64,000 nucleotides of DNA from the NCBI RefSeq assembly GCF_016735675.1, contig NZ_JAERSG010000001.1, forward strand, positions 1,110,170-1,174,169, given 5' to 3'. How positions within the stretch are numbered: position 1 is the stretch's first letter; each line of letters opens with the position of its first letter. This DNA comes from Nocardioides baculatus (GTDB lineage: Bacteria; Actinomycetota; Actinomycetes; Propionibacteriales; Nocardioidaceae). A model generated the notes under the pieces. The model saw nothing but the letters and a program-made list of their open reading frames with translations. It did no database searches and was not told the DNA's origin. The position numbers and the translations under genes are program-made. Below, one piece after another: positions 51,436 to 62,300 of the stretch.

Positions 51436-52502
51436 TGGCGGGCATCGAGGTCACCCAGCTGCACAAGCGCTACCCCGACGGGACCGTCGCGGTGGAGGAG
51501 GTCGACCTGTCGATCGGTGACGGCGAGCTCTTCGTGATGCTCGGCCCCTCCGGCTGCGGCAAGACCACGACGCTGCGCGCGATGGCCGGCCTGGAGCGGC
51601 AGACGTCCGGTGACATCCGGATCGGGAGCACGTTGGTCAACGACCTGCCCCCGGCCGAGCGCGACATCGCGATGGTCTTCCAGTTCTACGCCCTCTACCC
51701 GCACCTGAAGACCCGGGACAACCTGGCCTTCCCGCTGCGCGCCGAGGGGTTGCCGGAGAAGGAGGTCCGCGAGCGGGTCGCCGAGGCATCGCGGATGATG
51801 CAGCTCGACCCGCTGCTCGACCGTCGCCCGCACCGGCTCTCCGGTGGCGAGCAGCAGCGCGTGGCACTGGCGCGTGCGCTGGTGCGCCGGCCGCAGGCCT
51901 TCTTGATGGACGAGCCGCTGACCAACCTCGACGCCGAGCTGCGGGCGGACACCCGCACCGAGATCAAGCACCTGCAGGCGGAGCTGGGAACGACGATGGT
52001 CTACGTCACGCACGACCAGGTCGAGGCCATGTCGCTCGGGCACCGCATCGCGATCCTCAACAAGGGACGCGTCGAGCAGGTCGGCACCCCGCTCGAGGTC
52101 TACGACCGGCCGGCCAGCCTCTTCTGTGCCTCGTTCATCGGCTCGCCCCCGATGAACCTCATCGACGTCGAGGTCGCCGAGGGAGCGTTGCGTGGAGCCG
52201 GGGGCCTGGTCCTCCCGCCGCCGCCCGGCCTGCCGCGCGACCGCACGCTGGTCGCCGGCGTACGACCGGAGGCGCTCGAGGTCACCGCAGCGGGGACCGA
52301 CGGCACGGTGGCCGCGCGCGTCGTGTCGGCGGAGGCGCTCGGCGACGAGATCATCTACGTCCTCGACCACGGCGGCGTTCGGGACGTCCGCGTCCGGATG
52401 CCACCGACCGTCCGGTTCGCCCCGGACGCCCCGGTGGGGCTGCGGCACGCCGGCGGGACCCCGCCGGTCTACGACGTGAGCACGGAAGAGCTGGTGGCCT
52501 GA
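51435..52502 (+). CDS. ABC transporter ATPase 1 (MalK/UgpC/GlpS-like)
   Basis: A 355-residue sugar-type ATPase with all catalytic motifs: Walker A GPSGCGKTT, Q-loop VFQFYALYPH, signature LSGGEQQRVALARAL, Walker B AFLMDEPLTNLDAEL and an intact H-loop VYVTHDQVEAMSLG. The C-terminal TOBE/regulatory domain starts near residue 235 (SPPMNLIDVEV; LVAGVRPEALEV). It is followed with one-base overlap by a second, different ATPase, an arrangement known from the glycerol system GlpSTPQV. ATPase 1 has the complete catalytic set. Confidence 0.94.
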   Translation: MAGIEVTQLHKRYPDGTVAVEEVDLSIGDGELFVMLGPSGCGKTTTLRAMAGLERQTSGDIRIGSTLVNDLPPAERDIAMVFQFYALYPHLKTRDNLAFPLRAEGLPEKEVRERVAEASRMMQLDPLLDRRPHRLSGGEQQRVALARALVRRPQAFLMDEPLTNLDAELRADTRTEIKHLQAELGTTMVYVTHDQVEAMSLGHRIAILNKGRVEQVGTPLEVYDRPASLFCASFIGSPPMNLIDVEVAEGALRGAGGLVLPPPPGLPRDRTLVAGVRPEALEVTAAGTDGTVAARVVSAEALGDEIIYVLDHGGVRDVRVRMPPTVRFAPDAPVGLRHAGGTPPVYDVSTEELVA

Positions 52503-53578
52503 TGGGAACCGTGGCAGCACACGAGCTGCGCAAGTCGTTCGGGGAGGTGCAGGCCCTCGACGGCGTCACGCTGGACGTCCCGGACGGCTCGTTCTTCGTC
52601 GTGCTGGGCCCCTCCGGCGCGGGCAAGACGACCACCCTGCGCGCCATCGCCGGCCTCGAGAGGCTCGACGGCGGCACCGTGCACCTCGACGGCCGCGACG
52701 CCACCGCCGACACCCCGGCCGCGCGCGACCTGGCCATGGTGTTCCAGAGCTACGCGCTCTACCCGCGCAAGACGGCGTACGAGAACATCGCCTCGCCGTT
52801 GCGTGCCCGTCGCGCGTCGTCGGGAGAGATCAAGGAAGCGGTGCAGAAGGTCTCGGAGCTCCTCCACATCGAGCGGCTGCTCGAGCGGCGCTCGTCGCAG
52901 ATGTCGGGCGGTGAGCAGCAGCGCGTCGCCCTGGCGCGTGCGCTCGTACGACGGCCGCGAGCGTTCCTCATGGACGAGCCGCTGACCAACCTCGACCTCA
53001 AGCTCCGCGTCGAGATGCGCACCGAGCTGACCCGGATCCACCGCAGCCTGGGCGGCACCTTCGTCTACGTCACCAACGACCAGGTGGAGGCGCTCTCCAT
53101 GGCCGACCAGGTCGCGGTGCTCCGCGAGGGCAAGGTGCAGCAGGTCGGGACCCCCACCGAGGTCTACGAGCGGCCGGCCAACCAGTGGGTCGCCGGCTTC
53201 GTCGGCAGCCCCCGCATCAGCCTGCTCGCCTGCCACGCCGAGGGTGACCGCCTGGTCGGCGCCCAGGGCTGGTCCCTGCCGCGTCCGCGCTGGACCACCG
53301 CCGAGGACGGACGACCCCTGATGCTCGGTCTCCGCGCCGAGGACCTGTCGGTCGAGACGCGGAGCGAGGCGTCCCTGCCGGGCGAGCTCTACGGGTTCGA
53401 GCCCCTCGGGGACCGCACCGTCGTCGACGTCAAGGTGGGCGAGGAGATGGTCAAGGTCAAGGCCCGCCCCAGCGTGACCGGGACGCCGGGCGAGCAGCTC
53501 GCCGTGGCGGTCGACCTCGACCGCGCGCACCTGTTCGACGCCGGGACCGGTCTCGCGCTGTCGGAGGCCGGCCGGTAG
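52502..53578 (+). CDS. ABC transporter ATPase 2 (MalK-like) with Asn in place of the H-loop His
   Basis: A 358-residue partner ATPase. Walker A GPSGAGKTT, Q-loop VFQSYALYPRKTAYENI, signature MSGGEQQRVALARAL and Walker B AFLMDEPLTNLDLKL are intact. The H-loop reads VYVTNDQVEALSMAD: the switch histidine is Asn (codon AAC at about 53074). The TOBE domain follows (MLGLRAEDLSVE). In heterodimeric ABC ATPases one site is often degenerate, so a working pair with ATPase 1 is likely rather than decay. One-base overlap with ATPase 1 gives equal translation. Confidence 0.93.
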   Translation: MGTVAAHELRKSFGEVQALDGVTLDVPDGSFFVVLGPSGAGKTTTLRAIAGLERLDGGTVHLDGRDATADTPAARDLAMVFQSYALYPRKTAYENIASPLRARRASSGEIKEAVQKVSELLHIERLLERRSSQMSGGEQQRVALARALVRRPRAFLMDEPLTNLDLKLRVEMRTELTRIHRSLGGTFVYVTNDQVEALSMADQVAVLREGKVQQVGTPTEVYERPANQWVAGFVGSPRISLLACHAEGDRLVGAQGWSLPRPRWTTAEDGRPLMLGLRAEDLSVETRSEASLPGELYGFEPLGDRTVVDVKVGEEMVKVKARPSVTGTPGEQLAVAVDLDRAHLFDAGTGLALSEAGR

Positions 53579-53624
53579 CCGCCCCCGACTGCACGGACCT
53601 ACCCGATGTGAGACCTTGACCCGC

Positions 53625-54758
53625 ATGAGGCGCGGGCTGGAGGGCGAGCTGCTGAGGGCACTGGTCGACGGCGGTCCACAGACCAGGAACCAGCTCGCCC
53701 GTTCGCTCGACGTCCCCCGCACCACCTTGTCGGTCTCCCTCCGCTCGCTGGCCGCGGCCGGCCACGTCGAGGAGGGGACGCTCGCCGCGAGCTCGGGAGG
53801 TCGGCGCTCGCTCCTGGTCCGCATCTCGCCCCGGCGACGGGTGCTCGTCGTGTCGATCGGCGAACGCAGGGCGCGAGTGGTCCTCCTGGACGGGCACCTG
53901 ACCATCGCCAACAGCCTCAGCGTGGACCTCCGGGACCGTGGCACCGACGTCGACCTGCTGGCGGGCACGGTGCTGCGAGCGGTGCGCCAGCTGCTGGGGG
54001 ACGACGTCCCCACGGCGATCGGGACGGCGACGCTGGACGTGGAGTCGTCCCTGCACCTGCGCGTCGCGCAGCAGGTCGCCGAGACCTATCCGGACACTCC
54101 CCAGGCCACCATTGCTGCGGTGCGGGCGATGGCACTCGGCGAGAGACGAGCCGGGGTCGCGCGCGGCACGGACGACCTCGTGGCGATCCGGCTGGGGGAC
54201 ACCGTCACCTCGACGACGATCTCGGGTGGGCACCTCGACCACGGCGCGTCGGGTCGCGCCGGGGAGATCGGACACCTGCGCGTGGAGGAGTTCGGTCCCG
54301 CGTGCACCTGTGGCCTCACCGGCTGCCTGGACTCCTTCGTGAGTGCCGGCGCGCTCGTCGAGCAGGCCACCGACCTCACCCGCCGGGGGCGCTCCCCGGC
54401 GATGGGGCCGGTGCTCGAACGCACCGGGACGCTCGTGCTCGACGACCTCGTGACCGCGGGACGGTCCGGCGACCCGGTCGTCGCCCAGCTCGCCCGTGAC
54501 CTCGGCCAGCGCCTCGGTCGGGTGGTGGCTGCCCAGGTGGCGCAGGTCGACCCGCGGGTCGTGGTGGTCGGCGGACCGGTGGCCGCCCTGGGGCGTCAGC
54601 TGCTCGGCGAGCTGCGCGCGACGGTCTACCGCCTCGCGCCGGCCCGGGCGGCCGAGGACCTCGACATCGTGCTCAGCGAGCTGGGGGAGCAGGGGGTGGC
54701 CGTGGGTGCCGCGTCGGCAGCGATCGACGCGTGGAGCATGCACCCCACGGTCGGTTGA
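53625..54758 (+). CDS. ROK-family transcriptional regulator 1
   Basis: The ATG at 53625 gives 377 residues; a TTG nine bases earlier is possible. N-terminal winged helix at residues 5-60 (TRNQLARSLDVPRTTLSVSL). The ROK part holds the zinc motif ACTCGLTGCLDSF after GEIGHLRVEE, so the G-H and C-x-C-x4-C ligands are complete. The kinase phosphate loop is weak (SIGERRARVVLLDG replaces DxGGT), so it senses sugar but should not phosphorylate it. It lies 46 bases after ATPase 2 and may be part of the operon. A 9-3-9 palindrome follows its stop. Confidence 0.9.
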   Translation: MRRGLEGELLRALVDGGPQTRNQLARSLDVPRTTLSVSLRSLAAAGHVEEGTLAASSGGRRSLLVRISPRRRVLVVSIGERRARVVLLDGHLTIANSLSVDLRDRGTDVDLLAGTVLRAVRQLLGDDVPTAIGTATLDVESSLHLRVAQQVAETYPDTPQATIAAVRAMALGERRAGVARGTDDLVAIRLGDTVTSTTISGGHLDHGASGRAGEIGHLRVEEFGPACTCGLTGCLDSFVSAGALVEQATDLTRRGRSPAMGPVLERTGTLVLDDLVTAGRSGDPVVAQLARDLGQRLGRVVAAQVAQVDPRVVVVGGPVAALGRQLLGELRATVYRLAPARAAEDLDIVLSELGEQGVAVGAASAAIDAWSMHPTVG

Positions 54759-54766
54759 CGGCCGAC

Positions 54767-54787
54767 TTACGACCGTTTCGGTCGTAA
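54767..54787. promoter_or_regulatory. 9-3-9 palindrome between the two ROK genes
   Basis: TTACGACCG (54767-54775) and CGGTCGTAA (54779-54787) are perfect inverted copies around TTT. Located eight bases after ROK 1 and 143 before ROK 2. It could be an operator or a terminator; the A/T ends favour an operator. Confidence 0.55.
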
Positions 54788-54867
54788 TGAGAACCGCCTC
54801 CGTCACAAGTGCGCATTTCGAATTGGAAATGTCCTGTGGCCACTTGTCGCCCTCCTCGGCACGGCCT

Positions 54868-54890
54868 TAGTTTGGGCGTCGTCCCAACAA
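54868..54890. promoter_or_regulatory. TTAGTTTGGG/CCCAACAAA inverted element upstream of ROK 2
   Basis: TTAGTTTGGG, six bases, then CCCAACAAA: an imperfect inverted repeat with a perfect TTGGG/CCCAA core (54872-54876, 54883-54887), 40 bases before the ATG. A/T-rich for this genome and of the kind bound by ROK or LacI proteins; autoregulation is likely. Confidence 0.5.
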
Positions 54891-54930
54891 AGCGTGATCG
54901 TGGTCACATCCAGCTCGGAGAGGAGGCGCC

Positions 54931-56187
54931 ATGTCGACGATGCCCCAGTCCGCCACGGACCACGGCCTCGCCAACTTCGACGTCCGGCGCTCGAACCTCG
55001 GGCTCGCGCTGCGTCACCTGCGCGACCACGGTCCCCGTTCGCGTGCCGCGCTGGCGGCCGAGCTGGGCATGACCCGGTCCACGATCTCGACCCTGGTGTC
55101 CGAGCTGATCGAGCGCGGTCTGGTGACGGACGGACAGCCGGTGCACAGCACGGTCGGCCGACCGAGCACCGCGGTCGAGGTCGACGGCCGCACCGTGTGC
55201 GGCATCGGTGCCGAGATCAACGTCAACCACGTCTCGACCATGGCGCTCGACCTCCGCGGCGAGGTGGTGGAGGAGCGCAAGCTCGCCCTCGACGCCCGCT
55301 CGCTGGACGCCGAGCGCGTCCTGGCCCACCTGGCCGACCTGGTGCGCGAGACGGTGTCGTCCCTCGAGGTGCGCGGCGTCTCGATCGCCGGTCTCACCGT
55401 CGGCGTGGCCGGGCTCTACGACCAGACCCGGGACGTGCTGACCCACGGCCCCAACCTCGGCTGGTACGACGTACCGGTCGGGGCGATCCTGCGCCGCGAC
55501 CTCGGCGCGACCTTCCGCATCGTCGTCGACAACGAGGGCAACCTCGCCGCGGCGGCCGAGGTGACCCCCGGCGACCCCGGTCGCCAGGACATCCTGGTCC
55601 TGCACGGTGAGGTCGGCGTCGGTGGCGGGATCGTCAGCGGTGGACGCCTGCTGCGCGGCAGCCACGGCTACGCCGGCGAGTTCGGCCACATGATCGTCAA
55701 GCCGGGCGGGCTGCGCTGCGGCTGCGGTCGTCAGGGCTGCTGGGAGACCGTCAGCGGACTGCGCGCCCTGCTCGAGATGGCCGCGGACCCCGACGACCCC
55801 ATCCGCAACCCCGCGATGGCCCTCGACGACCGGCTCGCCGAGCTCAACCGCCGGGCGGACCTGCGCGACACCCGTACCCTGCGGGCGCTGGACGACGTGG
55901 GGGGCTGGGTCGGGGTCGGTGCGGCCGTCCTCACCAACGCGCTCAACCCCGCCACGATCGTGCTGACCGGCTACTACGCCGCCGTCGGGCACCACATGCG
56001 CCCGGCCATCGAGCGCGAGCTGCGCGCGGGCGTGCTCGCACCCGACTCCGGCGGCACCCGCGTCGAGCTGTCCACCCTCGGCTTCAGCGCCGCCGTCCGA
56101 GGCGGCGCCACCGCGTCGCTCGAGACCGTCTTCGCCGATCCCACGCAGGTGGCTCGTCGGACCGTGCCCGTGGGTGGGGTCCCGTGA
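54931..56187 (+). CDS. ROK-family transcriptional regulator 2
   Basis: GGAGAGGAGG precedes the ATG at 54931. 418 residues. Winged helix at residues 20-75 (SRAALAAELGMTRSTISTLV, then GLVTDGQPVHSTVGRPST, the wing common to XylR/NagC-like ROK proteins). The sugar-binding half has VVDNEGNLAAAAEV, VGVGGGIVSGGRLLRGSHGYAGEFGHM, and the zinc site RCGCGRQGCWETV. Related regulators answer to xylose, N-acetylglucosamine or disaccharides. It probably controls the secreted protein and isomerase downstream. Confidence 0.93.
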   Translation: MSTMPQSATDHGLANFDVRRSNLGLALRHLRDHGPRSRAALAAELGMTRSTISTLVSELIERGLVTDGQPVHSTVGRPSTAVEVDGRTVCGIGAEINVNHVSTMALDLRGEVVEERKLALDARSLDAERVLAHLADLVRETVSSLEVRGVSIAGLTVGVAGLYDQTRDVLTHGPNLGWYDVPVGAILRRDLGATFRIVVDNEGNLAAAAEVTPGDPGRQDILVLHGEVGVGGGIVSGGRLLRGSHGYAGEFGHMIVKPGGLRCGCGRQGCWETVSGLRALLEMAADPDDPIRNPAMALDDRLAELNRRADLRDTRTLRALDDVGGWVGVGAAVLTNALNPATIVLTGYYAAVGHHMRPAIERELRAGVLAPDSGGTRVELSTLGFSAAVRGGATASLETVFADPTQVARRTVPVGGVP

Positions 56188-56371
56188 GCACCAACCCCTA
56201 GCAACCACCCCCTACCCCCCTGGCAACCACCTCCCATCAGCCTCGCCCTCGCGGCGCGGCACGACCGCACGACCGCACGACGTACCACCGCACCACCAGC
56301 ACGTAGGGCCGACGCCCGGGGACCCGCCCCGGAACCGATGGAGCGCAATCCATCACAACGAAGGGATCGTG

Positions 56372-59300
56372 ATGAACTCACTCATCACGCGGCTGCAACG
56401 ACGCTCGCGCGTCGTCGTCGGCTCGTCCATGGCCGTCATCGTGGCGCTGCCGCTCGCGGCAGCGCTCGGCATGGGCGTCTCTGCGGCGGCCGCCGCCGAG
56501 ACGGGCCGGGCCGCCGACACGGCACGCACGACCACCACCTCCGACAAGACCTCGGGCAAGTCCTCGGACAAGTCCTCCGACACCTCCTCCACCAAGCTCG
56601 GCAAGGCCGAGCCGTGGACCCTCGGCCAGACCGCCGACGCGGCCGCCGAGGCCGCGGCCGCGGGCGAGCAGTTCGACGCACTGCTCTTCAACAAGACCGC
56701 GGCGTTCCCGCACACCAACATCCCCGTCGCCACCGCCGCCATCCAGCAGCTGGGCGCCGACAACAACTTCAACGTCACCGTGACCGCCGACAGCACCGCG
56801 TTCACCGACGCCAACCTCGAGCAGTACGAGGTGGTCATCTTCCTGTCCACCACCGGCGACGTGCTGAACGAGACGCAGCAGGGCGCGTTCGAGCGCTACA
56901 TCCAGGCCGGCGGTGGCTACGCCGGCATCCACGCGGCCTCGGACACCGAGTACGACTGGCCCTGGTACGGCAACCTGGTCGGCGCCTACTTCAACAACCA
57001 CCCCAACGGCACGCCCACCGCGACCGTCAAGGTCGAGGACCCGGCGCACCCGTCGACCGCCGGCCTGCCGAAGCGCTGGGAGCGCACCGACGAGTGGTAC
57101 AACTTCCGCACCAACCCGGCGACCGCACGCAACAAGATCCACATCCTCGCCTCCCTCGACGAGACCACCTACGCCCCGGGCACCGGTGCCATGGGCGTCG
57201 AGCACCCCATCGCCTGGTGCCAGGACTACGACGGTGGCCGTAGCTGGTACACCGGCATGGGCCACACCGACGCCTCCTTCGCCGACGCGAACTTCCTCAA
57301 GCACATCCTCGGTGGCATCGAGACCGCCGCCGGTGTCGTGCCCTCGGACTGCAAGGCCACCCTCCAGCCCAGCTTCGAGAAGGTCGCGCTCGACGAGAAC
57401 ACCACCAACCCGATGGAGCTCGCCATCGCCGACGACGGGCGGGTCTTCTACATCGACCGCGCCGGCGCGGTGAAGATCATCCTGCCGAGCAACGGGAGCG
57501 TGGTCACCGCCGGCACGGTGCCGGTCTACACGGGTCAGGAGTTCGGTCTCCTCGGTATCGCCCTCGACCCCGACTTCGCCACGAACAACCACGTGTTCCT
57601 CTACTACGCACCGCAGGGCACGGCATCCATCGACCGGATCTCGCGGTTCACGATGAACGGCAACACGCTGGATCTGTCATCGGCGGTCACGATCCTCGAC
57701 GTCCCGGTGCAGCGCAACGAGTGCTGCCACGCGGGTGGGTCGATGGAGTTCGACCACGACGGCAACCTCTACCTCGCCACGGGTGACAACACCAACCCGT
57801 TCGACTCCAACGGGTTCAACCCGATCGACGAGCGTCCTGGCCGCGAGGCCTGGGACGCCCAGCGGACCTCGGCCAACACCAACGACCTCAACGGCAAGGT
57901 GCTGAAGATCAAGCCCTCGGCCGGTGGCGGTTACACCATCCCCGCCGGCAACCTCTTCGACGAGGCGGCCGACACCCAGCAGAAGACCCGGCCCGAGATC
58001 TACGCCATGGGCTTCCGCAACCCCTTCCGCATCGGTCTCGACGAGCAGAACAACAAGCTCCTCGTCGCCGACTACGGCCCTGACTCGGGCTCCACGAGCG
58101 CCACCCGTGGCCCCAACGGCCGGGTCGAGTGGAACATCCTGAACCAGCCCGGCAACTACGGCTGGCCCTACTGTGTCGGCGCCAACACGCCCTACAACGA
58201 CTACAACTTCGCCAGCGGCACGGCTGGTGCGACGTTCAACTGCGCCGCTCCCGTCAACGACTCGCCCAACAACACGGGCCTGACGAACCTGCCCCCCGCG
58301 AAGGCTGCGGTGATCTGGCAGAGCAACAACGCCTCCATCACCGGCACTCCGGAGATCGGGGCCAGCGGTGCGCCGATGACCTCGGGCACCTACGACTACG
58401 ACCCCGACCTGGTGTCGGACCGCAAGTGGCCCGCCTACTTCGACGAGAAGGCGATCTGGGCCGACTGGAACAACAGCCGGCTCTTCACCGTCCAGATGAA
58501 CGACGGCGGCACCAACTACACCGACATCAACCGGTTCCTGCCCAACCTGCAGATGCGTCGACCGCACGCGCTGCAGTTCGGCCCGGACGGCGCGCTCTAC
58601 ATGATCGAGTGGGGCAGTGGGTTCGACGGCAACAACGCCGACTCGGGCGTCTACCGCATCGACTACGTGGAAGGGGAGCGTTCCCCGACCGCCCGCGCGA
58701 CCACCGACAAGACGTCCGGTGCCGCTCCGCTGACCGTCAACTTCGACGGCACCGGGTCGTTCGACGGTGACACCGGCAGCAACGTCGGCCTCACCTATGC
58801 GTGGGACTTCACCAGCGACGGCACCGTCGACGCCACGTCGCCGACCGCGTCCTTCACCTACAACGCGGCTGGCAACTACACCGCCCGGTTGACCGTGACG
58901 GCCGCGAACGGCAAGACCGGTACGACGAACATCGACATCGTCGCGGGCAACAGCGCGCCGGTGGTCGACCTGCAGCTGCCGCTCAACGGTGGCTTCTTCG
59001 AGTTCGGCGACACCATCAAGTACAAGGTGGTCGTCACCGACGCCGAGGACGGCACGATCGACTGCAGCAAGGTCATCGTGCAGCCGGGCCTGGGCCACGA
59101 CCAGCACTCGCACGGCTACGAGCAGTACACCGGTTGCGAGGGCAGCTTCGTGCTTCCCGGTGACGCCGGACACTCCGGAGCCAACGTCTTCGGCACCGTC
59201 ACCGCCACCTACAAGGACGGTGGCAACGGCGCGGCTGGTTCCCTCACGGGCATCGACGGCGCGGTCCTGCACACCAAGAAGAAGGAAGCCGAGTTCTACG

Positions 59301-62300
59301 ACCAGACGGGTCGGACGGGCTCGAACACCGCCGGCACCGCCGGTGTGGCCACGCAGACCACCACCGACACCAATGGCGGCCTCAACGTCACTGGCGTCGA
59401 GACCGGTGACTGGTTCCGCTGGGACGTCATGAACCTCACCAACATCACCGGGGTCACCATGCGGGCCGCCTCCACCACGACGGGTGCCACGTTCGAGGTC
59501 CGGCAGGGTTCGCCCACCGGCACCGCGATCGGGACGCTGACGGTGCCCAACACCGGCGGCGCCCAGACCTGGCAGAACGTGTCGACCACGTTCACCGGAG
59601 CGACGACGACCAGCGTCCCGCTGTACTTCGTCGCCACCACCGGTGGAGCCAACGTCAACTGGGTGGAGTTCGCCGGCCGTGGAGTCACCGACAACACGCC
59701 GCCGACGGTCTCGATCAGCGCGAGCAAGCTGACCGGGTCGGCCCCGCTGCCCGTGGACTTCACGAGCACGGTCAGCGACGCCGACAACGACGCCCCGTTC
59801 ACGTACGCGTGGAGCTTCGGCGACACGACGACGTCGACCGCGCCCAACCCGAGCAAGACCTACTCCAACCCGGGCAAGTACACCGTCTCCCTGACGGTCA
59901 CCGACGCCCGTGGTGCGAAGACGACGAAGACGACGGAGATCACCGTCACCGCTGCGGCGCCCATCTGCTTCAGCGGCCGGTCCGACGACTTCCTGGGCAC
60001 CTCGCTCGACACGTCGCGCTGGAACCAGAGCGTGCGGGTCAACCAGTCGCTCACCGTTGCCGACGGGACGCTCAACATCCCGTTGACCAACTCTGACCTC
60101 TACCAGACCACGAACACGACCCCGAACATCGTCCTGCAGAACCTGCCGGGCGGAGCGTTCGAGGCCACCACCAAGGTCACGCTGAACGCCACCAAGGGCT
60201 ATCAGCAGGGCGGTCTGATCGTCTACGGCGACGACAACAACTACCTGAAGCTGGTCTACTCGGGCCGCTCGACGGCAGCTGCCGGCAGCAAGGCAGCCAA
60301 CATCATCCAGTTCGCCAAGGAGGTCAATGCCACGGCCACGGAGACCAACTCCGCCAACCTCGGCGCGGCCTTCCCCGACACCGTGTGGCTGCGGCTGTCG
60401 AGCACCGACGGCAATTCCGTCACCGCCTCGTACAGCTCTGACGGCGCCACCTGGCTCCCCGTCACTGCGGCCAACGCGGCTCGCGACCTCACCGGCATCA
60501 CGTCACCCAGGATCGGGCTGCTCGCCCTGGGTGCCACGGCTGCGGGAGCGGCGGACAACCTGACGGCGAAGTTCGACTACTTCACCCTCACGCCGGACGA
60601 CACGGCCGTTCCGTGCGCCACTCCGTGCCAGGTCGAGCAGTTCAACGGGAACGCGCTGGACCTCACGAGCTGGAACCGCAGCGTGCGCGTCAACGACACG
60701 ATGACCGTGGCCGACGGGACGCTCAACATCCCGCTGACCAACTCCGACCTCTACCAGACCACCAACACCACGCCCAACGTGGTGCTCCGGGACCTCCCGA
60801 CGGGCAAGTTCGTGGTCACCACCAAGGTCACGCTGAACGCCACCAAGGGCTACCAGCAGGGCGGTCTGACCATCTACGGCGATGATGACAACTACATCAA
60901 GCTGGTCTACTCGGGCCGCTCCACCGCGGCCGCGGGGAGCAAGGCGGCCAACATCATCCAGTTCTTCAAGGAGACCAACGCCGTCGCATCGGAGACCAAC
61001 GGTGCAGCACTCGGCGCGGCCTTCCCCGACACCGTGTGGCTGCGGCTGTCGAGCACCGATGGCAATGCCGTGACTGCCTCCTACAGCAGTGACGGCGCCA
61101 CCTGGCTCCCCGTCACCGCCGCCAACGCAGCACGCGACCTCACCGGCATCACGGCACCCAAGGTCGGTCTTGTGGCCCTGGGGGCCACGGCCGCCGGTGC
61201 TGCGGACAACCTCGTGGCGAAGTTCGACTTCTTCACGCTGGGTCAGGACGACACCTGCCAGCCGGGCGGGGGGCCGAGCGACACCACGGCACCCACGACG
61301 ACGCTGACCATCCCGCTCCCCAACGGGCAGGCCGGCTGGTACAACACGCGTCCGTCGTTCACCCTCGCTGCCACCGACAACACGGGCGGGTCGGGCGTCG
61401 CCTCGACCGAGTACCGGATCGACGGGGGCACCTGGACGCCGTACACCACTGCGGTGTCGGTGCCCGGTGAGGGGACGAAGCTGATCGAGTACCGCTCCAA
61501 GGACTCGGCCGGCAACGTGGAGTCCATCAAGTCGCAGACGGTCAAGATCGACACGGTCGACCCGACCGTGACGAGCGCGACCGCAGGCACGACCACCAAG
61601 ACGGTCACCCTGACCGCCACCGACGCCACCTCGGGTGTGGCGAGCATCGAGTACCAGATCGGCGACGCCACGACGTGGACGACCTACTCCACGCCGCTGA
61701 CGATCGACGAGGTGGGCACCAAGGTCGTCCGCTTCCGGGCGACCGACGTGGCGGGCAACGTCTCGGACGTCGGCACCACCACCGTGGTGGTCGACGACTC
61801 GACGAAGCCCGAGGTGGGGGCCACGGTCCTCGGTTCGTACGCCGGGGAGCTGGTCGACCAGGCCAGCACGGGCGTCACGGGCGAGGCCACCATGGTCTCC
61901 GCGGCCGACGGCAGTGGATTCACCACGACCGTGGAGCTCACGCTCGCGGGTCTCGACCCCTCGCAGAACTACGAGTCCCACCTGCACATCGGGACCACCT
62001 GCGGCGGGTTCGCGGGCCACTACCGCGACGACCCGGCCGGCGACGGCGTGCCGCCCAACGAGCTGTGGCCGACCAACCCGGGTTGGACCGCAGGATCGGG
62101 TGAGGCACGGATCAAGGCCGCCGCCGACGGTACGTCGTTCGCGACTGCCACGGTCCCGTGGGCACCTCGCATCCAGGGCGGCATCCTCGCCCTGCACCGC
62201 GACGGCGCGATCATCGGCTGCGTCGACCTCGACCTCACCGGCCCCGGGACAGTCGTCCTGGACGCCACGGACGATGTCGACGTCACCTCGCTGACCTACA

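Noticed and set aside
60018..61246. Insertion sequence or mobile repeat
   Set aside because: The repeat is two in-frame protein modules, with no transposase and no terminal inverted repeats.
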